From Anaerobacillus alkaliphilus (GTDB taxonomy: Bacteria > Bacillota > Bacilli > Bacillales > Anaerobacillaceae), in assembly GCF_004116265.1 (NCBI RefSeq), contig NZ_QOUX01000001.1, positions 124,001 to 188,000 of the forward strand: DNA of 64,000 nucleotides. Direction: 5' to 3'. The notes under the pieces are model-generated. The model was not told the origin of the DNA and did no database searches. It worked only from the letters and a program-made list of their open reading frames with translations. Of the stretch, positions 8,341 to 15,421 are shown piece after piece. The first letter of the stretch is position 1. Each line of letters opens with the position of its first letter. A program made the position numbers and the translations under genes.

Positions 8341-9195
8341 ATGAGTTTAGTAATTGGTGAGATTTCATACACAAATATGCTTCCACTATATTACTATTTA
8401 AAACGAGATTATTTAAACCGTATTGGATGTATGTTTGTGCCACAAATTCCGTCACAGTTAAATCAAGCAATGGCAAATGGAATAATTGATGTGGGTGGTA
8501 TATCTTCCTTCTCTTACGGTGAACATGTAGATCAGTACACAATTCTTCCGAACTTATCTGTATCATCGCCAAAGAGCGTTGGCTCAATATTTTTGTTTTC
8601 AAAAGTGCCGATTACTCAGCTTGATGGAAAGAAAGTAGCATTAACCTCTAGTTCTGCTACATCGGTTAATTTATTAAAAATCATTTTACAAACTTTTTAT
8701 CAAATGGATATTACCTATACTGTTATGAAGCCTGATTTACATGAAATGCTAAAAGAACACGATGCTTGTATGTTAATTGGAGATGATGCGATCGTAACCT
8801 TATGGGGGCTTTCACCTGAAGTCCACCGTTATGATTTAGGGCAGATTTGGTACGAGCATACGAAATTACCAATGACATTTGCAGTTCTAGCCGTTCGTAA
8901 TGAAATCTTGCAGCGAGAAAATGAAAGAATTAGTATTCTGTATGAAGGTTTTATGGAAAGTAAGAAAAAATGTATTGAAAACAATTATTCAGAAATGATA
9001 TCTTCAATCAGGAAAGAGTTACGTGGTTCTGAGCAGTTTTGGCAGAATTATTTCTATGGATTAAATCATGATTTAACTGAGAGACATATTGAGGGGCTCT
9101 ATCTCTTTTTTGATAAAGCAACGGAGTTAGGGTTGTTAAAGAAAGTGAACACAATATCATTATGGAGTGCATTAGATCATTGTCATTCCATTTAG
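8341..9195 (+). CDS. mqnA: Chorismate dehydratase, first step of futalosine menaquinone synthesis
   Basis: MqnA removes water from chorismate to give 3-enolpyruvylbenzoate. The 284-residue product has the periplasmic-binding-protein-like fold of the family, starting GEISYTNMLPLYYYL. IDVGGISSFSY and SVGSIFLFSKVPI are further family stretches. The ATG at 8341 is preferred to an in-frame ATG at 8326 because GGGGGG lies about 6 bp before it and family proteins begin close to the GxISY motif. It sits inside the hepS-menG-hepT operon, linking the chorismate made by the downstream aro genes to menaquinone. Its presence is the main evidence that this organism uses the futalosine rather than only the menFDHBEC route. 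Confidence 0.88.
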   Translation: MSLVIGEISYTNMLPLYYYLKRDYLNRIGCMFVPQIPSQLNQAMANGIIDVGGISSFSYGEHVDQYTILPNLSVSSPKSVGSIFLFSKVPITQLDGKKVALTSSSATSVNLLKIILQTFYQMDITYTVMKPDLHEMLKEHDACMLIGDDAIVTLWGLSPEVHRYDLGQIWYEHTKLPMTFAVLAVRNEILQRENERISILYEGFMESKKKCIENNYSEMISSIRKELRGSEQFWQNYFYGLNHDLTERHIEGLYLFFDKATELGLLKKVNTISLWSALDHCHSI

Positions 9196-9210
9196 TTTAA
9201 GGTGGAGAGC

Positions 9211-10182
9211 ATGAAGTTAACGGATATATATTGGCATTTACGCTCTGATATAGCAAAAATAGAAAAAGAATTAGAGGCGACAATTGACGCTAAGCATCCG
9301 ATTTTAAAAAAGGCCTCTTCCCATTTATTGAAGGCTGGTGGAAAGCGTATTAGACCTGTTTTTGTTCTACTTGCAGCTAAATTTGGAGATTATGAGATTG
9401 AAAAAATTAAACAAGTGGCTGTACCATTAGAGCTTATTCATATGGCATCTCTAGTTCATGATGATGTCATTGATGATGCTGATTTACGTCGTGGGAAGAA
9501 GACGATAAAATCAAAATGGGATAATCGCGTGGCTATGTATACTGGTGATTATATTTTTGCTAGGGCAATTGAAATGGCAACAAATTGTGATAAACCAGAA
9601 GTTCATCAAATTCTCTCAGATGCAATGGTTGAGATGTGTATTGGTGAGGTAGAGCAAATACGTGATCAGTATAACTGGGACCAAAACTTTCGTAACTATT
9701 TAAGGAGAATTAAACGCAAAACTGCTCTTTTAATTGCTGTTAGTTGTCGCCTAGGTGCACTAGCTGCTGATGCCCCTAGAGATATCCAATTAAGCCTGTA
9801 TCGCTACGGATATAATGTAGGAATGGCATTTCAGATTACGGATGACATTTTGGATTTTATTGCTACAGAAAAAGAGTTAGGGAAGCCAGCCGGTAGTGAC
9901 TTACAACAAGGAAATGTTACTTTACCAGCCTTATACAGTATGGAGCAGAACTCCCAATTACGAGAGTATGTTGTTCAAATGATAAATAATGAAACATCAG
10001 ATAAAAAAGTAATGAGTGAAATCATCCAAATGATTAAAGAAACAGGTGGAGTTGAGTATTCATTTGAGATAAGTGATCGCTATCTTACTAAGGCATATCG
10101 TGAACTTGAAAATCTACCAGACATCCCAGCCAAAGACTCTTTTTATCAAATTGCCAAATATATTGGTACAAGAAAATACTAA
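9211..10182 (+). CDS. hepT: Heptaprenyl diphosphate synthase component II
   Basis: Catalytic subunit that extends farnesyl diphosphate with isopentenyl diphosphate to the C35 chain of menaquinone. The product is 323 residues. GGKRIRPVFVLL, the first Asp-rich motif HDDVIDDADLRRG and the second, ITDDILDF, are all intact. The ATG at 9211 is used because GGTGGAG lies directly upstream; the in-frame GTG at 9202 is part of that Shine-Dalgarno. It is the last gene of the hepS operon and ends in a terminator. Confidence 0.95.
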   Translation: MKLTDIYWHLRSDIAKIEKELEATIDAKHPILKKASSHLLKAGGKRIRPVFVLLAAKFGDYEIEKIKQVAVPLELIHMASLVHDDVIDDADLRRGKKTIKSKWDNRVAMYTGDYIFARAIEMATNCDKPEVHQILSDAMVEMCIGEVEQIRDQYNWDQNFRNYLRRIKRKTALLIAVSCRLGALAADAPRDIQLSLYRYGYNVGMAFQITDDILDFIATEKELGKPAGSDLQQGNVTLPALYSMEQNSQLREYVVQMINNETSDKKVMSEIIQMIKETGGVEYSFEISDRYLTKAYRELENLPDIPAKDSFYQIAKYIGTRKY

Positions 10183-10185
10183 TAA

Positions 10186-10220
10186 AAAGGACATATGCAT
10201 TTGTATATGTCTTTATTTTT
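10186..10220 (+). terminator. Terminator after hepT
   Basis: GACATAT (10190-10196) pairs with ATATGTC (10205-10211), followed by a T-rich tail. Repeat copy B begins immediately after it at 10221. Confidence 0.75.
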
Positions 10221-10444
10221 GGCTCTTTTCTAAAACATTGCTCCTGCGGTTACTCGTCGCACAAAAAACTGTTGCTTTTTAACATTAATTTAGCTGGAAA
10301 AATTCCTTAGACGGGAATCTAACCCTTAAATTTGGAAGAAAAGAGCAGTGCATACTATATAAGTAGTGAAATAATAGCATGATATGTGTAAAAATCCGGC
10401 TTTTGGGATTTTTACGAAAGCAACAAACTTTGCGAAAACAGCCT
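10221..10444 (+). repeat. Dispersed repeat family 1, copy B (long form); 10183-10597 intergenic
   Basis: Starts GGCTCTTTTC and ends TTTGCGAAAACAGCCTGA. It contains the internal GAAGAAAAGAGCAG complementary to its own start, and the GTAAAAATCC / GGATTTTTAC hairpin. Between these is a divergent segment with TTGCTCCTGCGGTTACTCG (10238-10261 region) that recurs at 12171-12194 in repeat family 2. The gap of about 415 bp between hepT and ndk consists of the hepT terminator, this repeat and the ndk promoter. Confidence 0.82.
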
Positions 10445-10487
10445 GATTTTTTAGTAGAAGTGTGTTCCTAAGCGAAATCTCAATTTA

Positions 10488-10516
10488 TTGAATATCTAGT
10501 GAATGTTTGTTATAAT
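10488..10516 (+). promoter_or_regulatory. Sigma-A promoter of ndk
   Basis: TTGAAT, a 17-bp spacer and a perfect TATAAT. Transcription is expected near 10523, about 75 nt before the ndk ATG. Confidence 0.75.
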
Positions 10517-10597
10517 TCTGAATGTTGGTCTTTCTGAGAATAATAGGTAACTTGTCCAACAAAATAAATACATACTTTGAGAGTGAGGTTATTACGG

Positions 10598-11041
10598 ATG
10601 GAAAGAACATATTTAATGGTGAAACCTGATGGTGTACAAAGAAATTTAGTAGGCGAAATCGTTTCGCGTTTTGAAAACAAAGGTTTTCAATTAGTAGGTG
10701 CAAAATTGTTAACGGTTTCAAGAGAAATGGCAGAAACGCATTATGCAGAGCATAAAGAGCGTCCGTTCTTTGGTGAATTAGTTGACTTTATTACTTCTGG
10801 TCCTGTATTTGCAATGGTATGGGAAGGTGAGAACGTTATTAGTATCGCTCGTCAAATGATGGGGGCAACTAACCCAAAAGATGCTCTACCAGGAACAATC
10901 CGTGGAGATTACGCTGCTAAATTGAGCATGAACGTAATTCATGGTTCTGACTCTCCAGAAAGTGCTGCTCGTGAGATCGGAATTTTCTTTAAAGAAGAGG
11001 AATTAAATAACTACGAAAAAACAATTGGTACTTGGACATAA
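10598..11041 (+). CDS. ndk: Nucleoside diphosphate kinase
   Basis: Transfers the gamma-phosphate of ATP to nucleoside diphosphates through a phosphohistidine, balancing NTP pools. The 147-residue product shows the family from end to end: [20 protein letters not shown], the ATP-site region [15 protein letters not shown], and the active-site His in [16 protein letters not shown] (His near residue 115). The ATG at 10598 gives the standard start [12 protein letters not shown] and has GTGAGGTT about 8 bp upstream. It is a single gene with its own promoter and terminator. Confidence 0.97.
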   Translation: MERTYLMVKPDGVQRNLVGEIVSRFENKGFQLVGAKLLTVSREMAETHYAEHKERPFFGELVDFITSGPVFAMVWEGENVISIARQMMGATNPKDALPGTIRGDYAAKLSMNVIHGSDSPESAAREIGIFFKEEELNNYEKTIGTWT

Positions 11042-11050
11042 TATAAAAAT

Positions 11051-11092
11051 AAAAAATGAGGGCCTAAGCGTTTGCTTGGGTCCTCATTTTTT
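11051..11092 (+). terminator. Terminator after ndk
   Basis: AAAATGAGGGCC...AAGC pairs with GCTT...GGTCCTCATTTT (two mismatches), closed by a GTTT loop and followed by T residues. Confidence 0.88.
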
Positions 11093-11227
11093 GTCTAATA
11101 TCGTCTAGGAGTTGCTTTTTTTGTCTAGTAACTCATAGTAAAATATGTTATAAAGAAAAGATAAATAAAGAGTTTGTCAATTTGGCATAACTAGGCGCTT
11201 AGGCTTTTTTATAAAGGGGAACTAGAA

Positions 11228-12001
11228 ATGGATGACTATCAAGGGTTTATACATAATGTTAAAGGGAAAACTGGAATTGACTTAGCTTTATACAAAGAGG
11301 CTCAAATGAAACGAAGATTAACTTCTTTAAGGGACAAACGAGGTTATGCTGATTTTTCTGCCTATTTCCAATCAATGATGAAAAGTCAAGAGCTATTTGA
11401 TGAATTCCTAGAGAGAATGACCATTAATGTTTCAGAATTTTATCGAAATCCGAAACGTTGGGAAGTGCTAGAAACTAAAATTCTTCCTCGTCTGTTAGAA
11501 TCGAATAAGCGCTTGAAAATATGGAGTGCCGCTTGTTCCACTGGAGAAGAGCCCTATACCCTAGCAATGATTTTATCGAAACTAGTTCCGTCGGGTAGTT
11601 TTTCAATTCTCGCGACAGATCTCGATAAAGCCATCTTAGAAAGAGCAAAATCTGGTATTTATACTGATCGATCAATGAAAGATGTTCCAAAGGATATGCT
11701 ACAAAAGCATTTTATAAACGATGGTATGGGATATCGAGTAAAAGACGAGCTAAAGAAAATGATTACGTTTAAACAAGGCAATTTGCTTGCTGACCGGTTT
11801 GACATGAATTTTGACTTAATTGTTTGTCGAAATGTGATGATTTATTTTACGGAAGAAGCAAAGCATGATTTATATCATAAGTTTAGTCAATCATTACGGT
11901 TGGATGGTGTCTTATTTGTTGGGAGTACCGAACAAATTTTTAATCCGAGTGAGTATGCGTTTGATACAGAGGATACGTTTTTTTATAGAAAAAAGAATTA
12001 G
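11228..12001 (+). CDS. cheR: Chemotaxis protein methyltransferase CheR
   Basis: Methylates glutamate side chains of chemoreceptors from SAM, setting chemotactic adaptation. The 257-residue product has the N-terminal helical CheR domain ([12 protein letters not shown] about residues 28-39, [15 protein letters not shown] about 68-82) and the C-terminal SAM domain with [16 protein letters not shown] (about 98-113), ATDLDKAIL, and CRNVMIYF. Its place after ndk and before aroC is as in B. subtilis. GGGGAAC lies just upstream of the ATG at 11228. A perfect terminator follows. Confidence 0.96.
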   Translation: MDDYQGFIHNVKGKTGIDLALYKEAQMKRRLTSLRDKRGYADFSAYFQSMMKSQELFDEFLERMTINVSEFYRNPKRWEVLETKILPRLLESNKRLKIWSAACSTGEEPYTLAMILSKLVPSGSFSILATDLDKAILERAKSGIYTDRSMKDVPKDMLQKHFINDGMGYRVKDELKKMITFKQGNLLADRFDMNFDLIVCRNVMIYFTEEAKHDLYHKFSQSLRLDGVLFVGSTEQIFNPSEYAFDTEDTFFYRKKN

Positions 12002-12006
12002 GACAT

Positions 12007-12035
12007 AAAAAGGTTAATCAATGATTAACCTTTTT
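12007..12035 (+). terminator. Terminator after cheR
   Basis: A 13-bp perfect stem (AAAAAGGTTAATC / GATTAACCTTTTT) with a 3-nt spacer. Being symmetrical, it could act on both strands. Confidence 0.9.
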
Positions 12036-12071
12036 GGCATTATAGGAAAGTATATAATTTCGACTTTAATA

Positions 12072-12276
12072 TTGTCTAGCTCCAGGCGCCATGGGCTCGA
12101 GGTCAAATAACCTGACCAAAGAAAAAGTGTAATGCCTTTTTCCTAGATAAAAAGTGAAAGAGCGCACTACTTGCTCCTGCGATTACTCGTCGCAAAGCTT
12201 GCAAAGAAGAATTTCAGGAAGTCGCTTGTCAGAACATTTGCTTGTCGCCGATAGGCGGGCGCCTTGCGTTTTTCTT
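12072..12276 (+). repeat. Dispersed repeat family 2, copy 1; 12002-12405 intergenic
   Basis: Begins TTGTCTAGCTCCAGGCGCC and ends GGGCGCCTTGCGTTTTT, with self-complementary GGCGCC blocks at each end and a longer variable interior. A second, shorter copy is at 51404-51515. The pattern (TGTCTAGCTCC-GGCGCC ... GGCGC-TTGCG-TTTTC) resembles intergenic repeats I recall from many Bacillus-type genomes. The GC-richness stands out from the surroundings. The other contents of this 404-bp gap are the cheR terminator and the aroC promoter. Confidence 0.75.
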
Positions 12277-12335
12277 ATTTTTCTGGGGAAAATATCATAA
12301 AAAACATTGCAAAATAAAAAAGATTTTGTAATAGT

Positions 12336-12364
12336 AAGACAAAAGAACAAAAGCATGTTATAAT
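12336..12364 (+). promoter_or_regulatory. Promoter of the aroC-aroB-aroH-trp supraoperon
   Basis: AAGACA, a 17-bp spacer and a perfect TATAAT with a TGT extension. Transcription would start near 12371, 35 nt before the aroC ATG, just beyond repeat family 2 copy 1. Confidence 0.65.
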
Positions 12365-12405
12365 TTAGTGCATAAAAGCGCTAAAGAATATAAGGAGGAA
12401 CCGAG

Positions 12406-13581
12406 ATGAGATATTTAACTGCAGGTGAGTCACACGGACCACAATTAACGACGATTATAGAAGGGGTTCCTGCCCACTTAGCATTAGAAACTAGTGATAT
12501 TGATGTTGACCTTGCTAGAAGGCAAAAAGGGCACGGCCGTGGTAGAAGGATGCAAATTGAAAAAGACCAAGTGAAGATTGTCAGCGGAGTAAGACATGGG
12601 AAAACAACAGGCGCACCAATTACGCTAATTGTAGAAAATGATGATTGGAAGCACTGGACAAAAATTATGGGGATTGAACCATTAGATGAATCGATGAGTG
12701 AGGATGAAGTTAAGCGAAAGATTACTCGTCCACGCCCGGGTCATGCAGACTTAGTAGGAGCATTAAAATACAATCATCGTGATATGCGGAATGTATTAGA
12801 AAGATCATCAGCACGTGAGACGACAGTTAGGGTTGCTGCAGGTGCTGTTGCCAAAAAACTATTAGCAACGTTTGGTATTAAAGTTGCTAGTCATGTCTTA
12901 GAAATAGGTGGCGTTAAAGCAGAAAATGTTCATTATCAGTCGATAGAAGAACTGCAAGAAAAAACGGAAAACTCACCAGTTCGCTGTCTCGACCTAGAGG
13001 CTGAGCAGAAGATGATGAATGCGATTGATCAAGCTAAGCAAGACGGCGACTCTATCGGTGGTGTTGTCGAAGTTGTTATCGAAGGTGTCCCTGCCGGGTT
13101 AGGTAGCTATGTTCAGTACGACAAAAAGTTAGACGCTAAAATTACTGCGGCTGTGATGGGAATTAATGCTTTTAAAGGTGTGGAAATTGGGATTGGGTTC
13201 GAAGCCGCAAGAAAGCCGGGAAGCCAAGTTCATGACGAAATCATCTGGGATGAAAAGACTGGGTACAGTCGTAAGTCAAATAATCTGGGTGGCTTTGAAG
13301 GTGGTATGACGACAGGTATGCCAATTATCGTTCGGGGCGTGATGAAGCCAATACCAACTCTTTATAAACCGTTACAAAGTGTTGATATTGATACGAAAGA
13401 ACCGTTTGAAGCTAGTATCGAACGTTCTGACAGCTGTGCGGTTCCAGCAGCTGCAGTTGTTGCTGAAGCTACAGTTGCTTGGGAAGTAGCGGTAGCGTTA
13501 CTTGATAAATTTGGGAAAGACTTTATTGATGAGATTGCCGGAAACATCGAGCGTTACCAAGAACGGGTGAGAGACTTTTAA
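12406..13581 (+). CDS. aroC: Chorismate synthase
   Basis: Converts 5-enolpyruvylshikimate-3-phosphate to chorismate using reduced FMN, the last step of the shikimate pathway (aroF in B. subtilis nomenclature). It has 391 residues. Family signatures are [16 protein letters not shown] at residues 7-22, [13 protein letters not shown] near 42-54, and [20 protein letters not shown] near 131-150. The start has AAGGAGG about 8 bp upstream. Its stop overlaps the aroB ATG by one base (TAATG), indicating translational coupling. Confidence 0.98.
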   Translation: MRYLTAGESHGPQLTTIIEGVPAHLALETSDIDVDLARRQKGHGRGRRMQIEKDQVKIVSGVRHGKTTGAPITLIVENDDWKHWTKIMGIEPLDESMSEDEVKRKITRPRPGHADLVGALKYNHRDMRNVLERSSARETTVRVAAGAVAKKLLATFGIKVASHVLEIGGVKAENVHYQSIEELQEKTENSPVRCLDLEAEQKMMNAIDQAKQDGDSIGGVVEVVIEGVPAGLGSYVQYDKKLDAKITAAVMGINAFKGVEIGIGFEAARKPGSQVHDEIIWDEKTGYSRKSNNLGGFEGGMTTGMPIIVRGVMKPIPTLYKPLQSVDIDTKEPFEASIERSDSCAVPAAAVVAEATVAWEVAVALLDKFGKDFIDEIAGNIERYQERVRDF

Positions 13582-14678
13582 TGGAAACAATGCTTATAGA
13601 AACCCGTACGAAAAATTATCCACTTTTCATTGGAGAGAATATTCGATTCAATGTTGACAGGCTTATTCGTGATACGGTTAAACATTCAATCACTTCTGTT
13701 TTAATTATTACGGATGATAAAGTTGCACCTTTATTTTTAGAGGAACTTAAGAAATCACTTTCAACGTTTGATAAACTGTTCGAATATGTAATATCTAGTG
13801 GGGAAGCATCAAAGTCTTTTCAATCGTACTATGAAATTCAAGGATTTGCTCTTGAAAAAGGTCTTGATCGCCGATCTTTAGTGATTGCCCTGGGAGGAGG
13901 AGTTGTTGGTGACTTAGCTGGTTTTGTCGCTGCCACTTTTATGAGAGGTATTCCTTTTATCCAAGTTCCAACTACCTTGTTAGCCCATGATAGTAGTGTT
14001 GGCGGTAAAGTAGCGATCAATCATCCATTAGGAAAAAATATGATTGGTGCTTTTTATCAGCCGGAAGCAGTTATTTATGATACGGCCACTCTTCAGTCAC
14101 TACCAGAACAGGAGTGGCGTTCTGGATTTGCGGAAGTGATCAAGCATGGCTTGATATGGGATAAAGAGTTTTTAGATTGGCTAATATCAAATGTTCATGA
14201 TTTTTCACAAATCAAAGGCGATCTTGCCGGGCAATTGCTAGTAAGATCCATTTCGGTTAAAAAAGCTGTTGTGAAAGAAGATGAGACTGAGAAAGGGATT
14301 AGAGCTCATTTAAATTTGGGTCATACCTTAGGTCACGCAATTGAGACAGAACTTGGTTATGGTAGGATTACACATGGTGAAGCGGTTGTAATCGGAATAC
14401 TGTTTGCCTTAGTGGTTAGTGAGGAAATTTTTTCAGTAGACTTACATATACCAAACATGATCAATTGGTTAAAGCAATATAATTATGAAGTAGATCTACC
14501 GTCCCAGTTAGATGTTGAGCAATTAATAGAAACAATGAAAAAAGATAAAAAGTCGGAAGATGGCATCGTTCGTATGGTTCTTCTAAGTGAGTTAGGAAAA
14601 GCAGAGGTCGTTTCAATTCCAGAAGAGCGATTAAAAGTGTTATTAAGCGAATTTTCTCGTAAAGGAATAGCGCGCTAG
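13581..14678 (+). CDS. aroB: 3-dehydroquinate synthase
   Basis: Cyclises DAHP to 3-dehydroquinate, the second step of the shikimate pathway, using NAD and a divalent metal. It has 365 residues. The NAD-binding stretch ALGGGVVGDLAGFVAATFMRG (in part) is near residues 99-119 and VPTTLLAHDSSVGGKVAIN follows. Metal ligands lie in E-VIKHG and in LGHTLGHAIE (near residue 246). ATG 13581 is taken because GGTGAGAG is correctly spaced; ATG 13590 is also possible. Confidence 0.97.
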   Translation: METMLIETRTKNYPLFIGENIRFNVDRLIRDTVKHSITSVLIITDDKVAPLFLEELKKSLSTFDKLFEYVISSGEASKSFQSYYEIQGFALEKGLDRRSLVIALGGGVVGDLAGFVAATFMRGIPFIQVPTTLLAHDSSVGGKVAINHPLGKNMIGAFYQPEAVIYDTATLQSLPEQEWRSGFAEVIKHGLIWDKEFLDWLISNVHDFSQIKGDLAGQLLVRSISVKKAVVKEDETEKGIRAHLNLGHTLGHAIETELGYGRITHGEAVVIGILFALVVSEEIFSVDLHIPNMINWLKQYNYEVDLPSQLDVEQLIETMKKDKKSEDGIVRMVLLSELGKAEVVSIPEERLKVLLSEFSRKGIAR

Positions 14679-14727
14679 AAAATCCAAGTAAAAAGGTTTT
14701 CTAAATAAGAAACGACGGAGGGATTAT

Positions 14728-15105
14728 ATGGTTAGAGGAATTCGTGGTGCAATCACTGTCATCAATAATGAAGAACAAGAAATAATCAAAGCTACTGAAA
14801 GATTAATAAAGGAGATCATAATCCTAAATCAAGTTGCTCCTGAGAATGTAGCTCATATAATCATCACGGTTACAGAGGACTTAAACGCAACGTTCCCTGC
14901 AAAAGCATTACGTTCGTTTGAAGGGTGGACGTATGTACCAGTTATGTGTTCTCGTGAGATACCAGTTCCAAAGAGCTTACCTAAATGTATTCGGGTTATG
15001 CTTACTGTTAACACTAGTTCTGCGCAAGCAGACATTAAACATGTGTATTTAGAGGATGCTATTCATTTAAGACCAGATTTACAGTTGACAGACAGACACT
15101 TGTAA
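14728..15105 (+). CDS. aroH: Chorismate mutase, AroH type
   Basis: Rearranges chorismate to prephenate for tyrosine and phenylalanine. The 125-residue product is the monofunctional trimeric AroH class: MVRGIRGAITV at the N-terminus carries the active-site Arg7. EDLNATFPAKALR (about 51-63), PVMCSREIPVP (about 71-81) and RVMLTVNT with the catalytic Arg near residue 89 are all present. GACGGAGG precedes the ATG at 14728. A promoter-like TTGACA lies inside the last codons (15085-15090) and feeds the trp leader. Confidence 0.97.
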   Translation: MVRGIRGAITVINNEEQEIIKATERLIKEIIILNQVAPENVAHIIITVTEDLNATFPAKALRSFEGWTYVPVMCSREIPVPKSLPKCIRVMLTVNTSSAQADIKHVYLEDAIHLRPDLQLTDRHL

Positions 15106-15113
15106 GTTAAGAT
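15085..15113 (+). promoter_or_regulatory. Internal promoter for the trp leader
   Basis: A perfect -35 TTGACA inside the end of aroH, a 17-bp spacer and TAAGAT (4 of 6). Transcription would begin near 15120, just before the first NAG triplets of the leader. B. subtilis has a trp promoter in the corresponding aroH-trpE region, which supports the call. Confidence 0.6.
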
Positions 15114-15122
15114 GTCGTGTAA

Positions 15123-15190
15123 GAGAAGAGTTTAGAGTAGAAGAGTTTTTAACGAGAAAAGTTAGTCTAAAGAGTAGTTTAGTTGTTTAG
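15123..15190 (+). promoter_or_regulatory. Upstream NAG-triplet array in the trp leader (possible second TRAP site)
   Basis: Five GAG/TAG triplets at 15123, 15128, 15133, 15138 and 15143, each separated by exactly 2 nt, are followed by more loosely spaced triplets at 15154, 15163, 15172, 15180 and 15188. The tight group has the ideal TRAP spacing. It lies at the predicted 5' end of the leader, before the full 11-triplet site. Its function is inferred from spacing only. Confidence 0.6.
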
Positions 15191-15191
15191 T

Positions 15192-15246
15192 TAGCAGAGA
15201 AGAGCAGAGAAGAGAATGAGTATAGTTGAGCTGAGCAGAGGTATAG
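15192..15246 (+). promoter_or_regulatory. TRAP (MtrB) binding site: 11 NAG triplets
   Basis: Triplets TAG or GAG start at 15192, 15197, 15202, 15207, 15212, 15218, 15223, 15228, 15233, 15238 and 15244: eleven in all, with spacers of 2,2,2,2,3,2,2,2,2,3 nt. Eleven repeats with 2-3 nt spacers is the known target of the 11-subunit TRAP ring. The last triplets overlap the proposed antiterminator (15239-15246 pairing with 15262-15269), so bound TRAP would favour the terminator. Confidence 0.93.
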
Positions 15247-15259
15247 TTTATTTAAGTAT

Positions 15260-15290
15260 GCCTATAACTGTACAGTTATAGGCTTTTATA
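15260..15290 (+). terminator. trp attenuator terminator
   Basis: GCCTATAACTG (15260-15270) pairs with CAGTTATAGGC (15273-15283), followed by TTTT. Its 5' arm can instead pair with AG-TATAG at 15239-15246 of the TRAP site, giving mutually exclusive terminator and antiterminator as in the B. subtilis trp leader. Confidence 0.88.
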
Positions 15291-15393
15291 GTTTAAAAGG
15301 AACAAATTTACTATATTTGTTTGTTTCTATATAAAAACTACCCCATTTGTTATGACGAAAAGTCTAACAACTCACCCTCAACCTTTCGTTTTC

Positions 15394-15417
15394 TTCACCT
15401 ATATTAACTGAGGTGAA
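15394..15417 (+). promoter_or_regulatory. Hairpin covering the trpE Shine-Dalgarno
   Basis: TTCACCT (15394-15400) is perfectly complementary to AGGTGAA (15411-15417), which holds the trpE ribosome-binding site. A 7-bp hairpin with a 10-nt loop would hide it. In B. subtilis TRAP also lowers trpE translation through an SD-blocking hairpin; here the local complement alone could do it, and CTCACCC / AACC just upstream offers alternative partners. Confidence 0.6.
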
Positions 15418-15421
15418 AATA

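Noticed and set aside
10073-10282. 69-codon ORF overlapping the end of hepT
   Set aside because: It reads another frame of hepT, the hepT terminator and repeat copy B; no ribosome site.
12072-12276. tRNA or riboswitch at the GC-rich segment after cheR
   Set aside because: No cloverleaf or TTCGA arm; the matching sequence at 51404-51515 shows it is a dispersed repeat.
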